In this document: one piece after another, positions 60,030 through 64,000 of the stretch
How positions within the stretch are numbered: position 1 is the stretch's first letter
How the letters are laid out: the number at the start of each line of letters is the position of its first letter
Assembly (NCBI GenBank): GCA_963277665.1
Contig: OY728128.1
Span: forward strand, 1,866,398,988-1,866,462,987
Origin: Viscum album
Lineage: Eukaryota; Streptophyta; Magnoliopsida; Santalales; Viscaceae
Direction: 5' to 3'
Length of the DNA: 64,000 nt
Program-made: the position numbers and the translations under genes
Notes under the pieces: model-generated
Told to the model about the DNA's origin: nothing
The model's database searches: none
The model's input: only the letters and a program-made list of their open reading frames with translations

Positions 60030-63000
60030 TAAAAGAAAATAGGTTTAAAAAAAGTTAATTTGAAATATTATCTTATTTTTATCCTTATAACCTTTTTTTA
60101 ATGAATTCAAATCTATCAAAGGGTAATGATTTTGTAAAAATATCCACAAGTTGATTTTTCATTCTGATAGATTGTAGAATTATATCTTCTTTATATGTGT
60201 GATCCCTATGAAAATGATTCCTAACATCAATTTGTTTTAAACACGAGTGATATTCATGGTATTTTATTATTGAAATGGCATTAGTGTTATCTTAAAAAAT
60301 CTGTGTTTTCGTAAACCTCATACCATTGTCTCTGAGTGTGCGTTTCATCGAAAATACTTGGGAAAACAATTTCCAGCTACTACGTATTCTTCTTCAATAG
60401 TGGAAAGTGCTACAGAGTGTTTCTTTTTGAATGACCAAGAATTTAATAATTCTCCTAATAAATTTAAATTAATGGAAGCACTTTTCTTATCCATTCTACA
60501 TCCACCAAAGTCAGCATCCAAAAAACATTTTAAAACCAAATCATTTCTAGATGTATAAATGAGTCCTAAATCCGTGATTCTCTTTAAATAGAAAAAAATT
60601 ATTTTCACTGCTTTTGAATGAGATTCTATAGGATTGGATTAATATCTTTCACAAAACAATAACAAAAACATTAATTCTGGATGACTAACTGTCAAGTATA
60701 TTAGACTTACCATCATACCTCTGAATGTTGTTTGATCTACTGGTTTCCCAGCTTCATCATGATCATGTGAAATTGAGGTACAAATGAAAGTACTTATACA
60801 ATTTGTGTTTTGTTATCCATAAATTTTAAAAAGATCTTTAATATACTTATGTTTAGATATATTTCTTCCTTATGGTTTTTGATAAATTTGAAAATCATTG
60901 AAAAATGTTAACTCACCCATCATACTCATTTTGAACTCATTTTTTTATACTCGTAAACGAATTAGTTAATGATTTCTGAGTTGAACCAACTATAATGTCA
61001 TTAACATAAACTTGAACAATTAAAATATTTTTCTTATATTTATTTATAAAAAGGGATTGATCTCCATCTCCCTTTACATTGTTGTTTTTTAACAAAAATC
61101 TTGAAAGCCTATCATACTAGGCTCTAAGGGATTTTTTATTCCATATAATGATTTGGTATGTTTGAAAACATGTTCAGAATGTTTTTTGTATTTAAAATGA
61201 AGATGTTGTTTTTCAAATACTTCCTTGAGAACATATCCATTTTGAAAAGAACATTTAAGAACCATCTGAAAATGTTTAAAGTTGACGAATTCTATAAATG
61301 AAAGTAAAATATGGATATATTCAGGTCTAGCTACTGGAGCATAGTTTTCTTCATAGTCTATTCCTTCTGGTTGATAATATCCTTTATCAGCTAATATAGA
61401 TTTATTTTTTACAACAATTCCATTTTCATCACACTTATTCCTGAAGACCCATTTTACTCCAATAATAGTTGATTCCACAGGTCTTTCAACCAAGGTCTAG
61501 AATCTATTCCATTCGAGTTCAGTAATCTCATCATGCATGGCTTTAATCCAATCATCATCACATAAAGTTTCATCAGTGCTTTTGGGTTCTAATTAGGAAA
61601 GGAATTTTCAATTTTGTACTTAATTTAATAAGTAAAATCTAATCTATAGATGTTGATTTACATCACCATTGATAGTATCACAAGTATGATTCTTAAGAAA
61701 CAACTGATTTGGGTTTTGTAAATCTTTTCATCAACATATGGTAGGAAATCTTCTGGGGTAAATGCATCAGCAATTATCTCTTGTAAATTTTCTTTATTAT
61801 AAGTATCTTCAATCAAGGGTTGATAATTAGTTTTTGAAAACACATATGATGATGTGGGTTGTTGTAGTTTAAAAACAAAAGGATAAGTTTCATGAAATTT
61901 AACATGTACTATTCTTTCATAAGTACATGTATTTATTTAAAAAATCTACCATCCTTAGAAGATATAGAGTATCCTAGGAAAATTCTTTCATTAGATTTGG
62001 GTGCAAATTTGTATAAATTAATTTTTTTTTATTCAGAATGAATACTTTGGAACCAAATAATTTTATGTAATAATGTCTAGGTTTTCTACCACTCCACAAT
62101 TAGTAAGGGGTTTTCTTAAGAGAAGTTCTAATTAAAACTTGATTTATAATATAACAAAAAGTACTTAAAACTACAGTTCAATAATGTTTATCTATCAAAT
62201 ATTAACTAATCATGGTTCTAGTTATCTCTTGAAGAATTCGATTAATTGTTTCAATAACACCATTTTGTTGAGGATTTCATGGTGCTGTGAGTTATGAGTG
62301 GTTCCTTTTTTAGAATATAAATGTTTCTAAATCAGATTTCTGAAATTCTCATCTATGATCCCTATGAATTTTTATCAGTGAAAGGTTTTTGTCATTTTTA
62401 ACTAAGGATCTAAAGAATTTTTAAATAATAAAAGCACAATATTTCTTTGATATAAAATAGACCAATGTAAATCTAGTTTAATCATCAACAAAGTCAAATG
62501 AAAAATATTTTTTCAAATGGTTCCAGTTTGTGTAAGACCGTAAAGATCCATATGAACCAACAATAATGATTCAGTAGTTTAAACTTCACTGATTGATTTA
62601 AAACTTGATTTATGTTTCTTTCCATATTGATAAGAATCAAAATCTTTTGAAGAATCAAATTTAATCACTGGTATATCCTTAATAATTCTTTTTATGGAAA
62701 TTTTACAGAGGTTAATATGGTTTCAGTGTCCTACCCTTCTATTCCATAACCAATATTGATCATCCATTGCACTAAGACAAGGTAGATCTTGGCTCCCAAG
62801 GTATTCTATGTTTTTTTTGTATACATTCTCTTCCCTGTGGGTAGAATGAATAAACTCTTCCTTGGAAATTTTTTCTAGGTACTTATCATTCCTAAAATTC
62901 ACAAGGTAACATTCATCACATAATTGACTTAGGATAATGAAGTTTTGCATATAACCCTTAACAAATAGAACATTTGAAATCAATGTTTTTCCAGGATGAA

Positions 63001-63200
63001 CAATGATACCTATACAAAAAATTTTCCCCTGATCATTATCTATGAAAGTTAATTTTCTTCCTTTTATCTTGATAATATTTTCAAAGAAGTTTTTCTTACC
63101 AATCATATGATGGTAACATCTATTATCCATGTACCATGTATTATTGTTTGTAGTATCATTATTTTCATTAAAATAATAGTGTTATACTTTCAGAATCCAT
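60030..63200 (-). pseudogene. Element 6: pol (protease, integrase, RT, RNase H), broken
   Basis: Minus strand in copia order. Protease at 63145-63115 reads W-Y-M-D-N-R where D-S-G is expected. Pre-integrase block W-L-W-N-R-R-V-G-H ends at about 62725. Integrase keeps first D (H-M-D-L-Y-G near 62550), second D (R-D-H near 62360) and E (Q-Q-N-G-V-I-E near 62250) but stops and shifts lie between. RT: G-V-K-W-V-F-R-N-K near 61450, Y-A-P-V-A-R near 61335, the first catalytic block reads Q-M-V-L-K instead of Q-M-D-V-K near 61255, and the active site near 60993-61007 reads Y-V-N-D instead of Y-V-D-D. RNase H at 60608-60345 has D-A-D-F and the V-A-L-S-T block. All three key RT/protease sites are altered, so the copy is dead. 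Confidence 0.88.
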
Positions 63201-64000
63201 ATTTTATTGGATCCAGGAATTTCAGAATGCAATATTTTAGAAATCCACATTTTCATAGAAAAATAGGCTTTATGAAAACATAATGACTTGATTTTATTTA
63301 AAGAACAATGATTTCTCAATGTCTACCACAATAAAATTTTGTGCAGAAAGGAGAGATTGGAGGGATGAAAACATGTATAGAATGAGTATAACAAAATCAA
63401 GAACTATTCCTTATAGGTCAAATTTGGGAATACTTGATTTCAATGTTATCCTTATCAAAGGTAATGTTTTAAAAACACTTCCTCAAGTAAAATATTTTTG
63501 ACATTAGTTTAATAACAATGTTTTTATCCTCAAAACATTAGTTTTTGAACTATAGTTTTTCTCTAAAATATTTTTCTTAGAAACTATATTTTCAAGATCC
63601 TTAGAATTCTTATCATTATCATAATTAACATCCTCAAGGTTTTTGGAAATACATTCAAAATGTTAAATTTTTTATCATGATCATTAGAAAGATCTGATAC
63701 TTCTTTTGTTAAAATAGAAATTCTAGAATTTTCCTTATCACGATTTTTCTTGAGTTTTGAGTTTTCATTCTCATGAAGATTTGAAAACCTAGACAGTTCT
63801 TCATAAGAAGGTAATGTATTATCTTCATCAGAAGAAGATTCCTCATCTGAAGACTGATTGTATTTATCATCAGTATAATTTTCATTCAAATATACATTGG
63901 TAATAAATTTAGCATTGTGTACCTTTTCCATTAGAAAATGATTTTCAATTGGTAGTCTGGCTGGTATACCAAGAGTCTTCTGACAAAAAGATTCATACTA
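63201..64000 (-). pseudogene. Element 6: gag, C-terminal part, running off the window
   Basis: Minus strand 63931-63584 is an acidic, serine- and glutamate-rich, coiled-coil-like segment (S-S-D-E-E-S-S-S-D-E-D, then K/E/N-rich), the usual middle of SIRE-type gag. A decayed cysteine box (F-Y-C-G-R) follows near 63340, and the tail has the I-W-I-L-K relic of the I-W-V-P-K signature near 63200. The N-terminal half lies beyond position 64000. Confidence 0.75.

Larger units (their letters stand above)
54790..64000 (-). mobile_element. Element 6: SIRE/Maximus-like Ty1/copia element, partial at window edge
   Basis: Minus strand element read from its 3' end: 3' LTR about 54790-56730, polypurine tract, a long extra ORF3 region (56900-59348), an internal polypurine run, then RNase H, RT, integrase and protease, and gag running off the right edge. 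Copia order (protease, integrase, RT, RNase H), a gag with the I-W-x-x-K tail signature, an RNase H with the K-K-x-S-V-A-L-S-T-x-E-x-E-Y block, and an ORF after pol together point to the SIRE (Maximus) clade. All frames are broken. The 5' LTR is outside the window. Confidence 0.85.

Overview
The window is repeat-rich plant nuclear DNA, most likely intergenic heterochromatin of a flowering plant with a large genome. It is very AT-rich, I see no host gene, tRNA, rRNA or CRISPR, and almost everything recognisable belongs to LTR retrotransposons of plant families: Ty3/gypsy chromoviruses with Tekay/Del-like pol and chromodomain ends, and Ty1/copia including a SIRE/Maximus-type element. Species cannot be told from the sequence. 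All coding regions are broken by stops and frameshifts, many of which look like C-to-T or G-to-A decay of methylated cytosines.

Layout. 1-2850 and 15425-~17641: an old antisense chromovirus (element 0; protease, gag, leader, primer-binding site, then its LTR). Its LTR is split by element 1 (2851-15424, + strand), a complete 12.6 kb Tekay-like chromovirus with 3.78 kb LTRs and a perfect CCTTT target duplication. ~18171-18918: a decayed + strand Ty1/copia RNase H with the start of its 3' LTR; that LTR is split by element 2 (19582-29903, minus strand), a complete 10.3 kb chromovirus with 2.1 kb LTRs and AATAT target duplication; the copia LTR resumes to about 30944. ~31050-49074: an ancient antisense chromovirus (element 4) whose left end is split by element 3 (32379-43231, + strand), which has 4.24 kb LTRs around only 2.4 kb of internal DNA holding a shortened gag and a tRNA-derived SINE. 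~50690-54786: an old + strand chromovirus (element 5) cut off within RT. ~54790-64000: a minus strand SIRE-like copia element entered from its 3' LTR, with a minisatellite in U3, an extra ORF3 after pol, then RNase H, RT, integrase, protease and part of gag.

How the parts relate. Elements 0, 1, 3 and 5 share one LTR lineage (TGTAAC start, iMet primer site, shared LTR landmarks), so the window is a stack of insertions of one long-LTR family plus three other lineages (element 2, element 4 and the two copia elements). No element looks able to move by itself: element 1 has lost two catalytic integrase residues, element 2 lacks one RT catalytic aspartate, and element 3 lacks pol altogether.

The most interesting signals are non-coding: GC-rich islets kept 2-3 times in each giant LTR, a possible intron inside those LTRs, clustered ACACG-CGTGT palindromes and 50-60 bp tandem repeats in element 2, and a 23 bp U3 minisatellite in the SIRE-like element.
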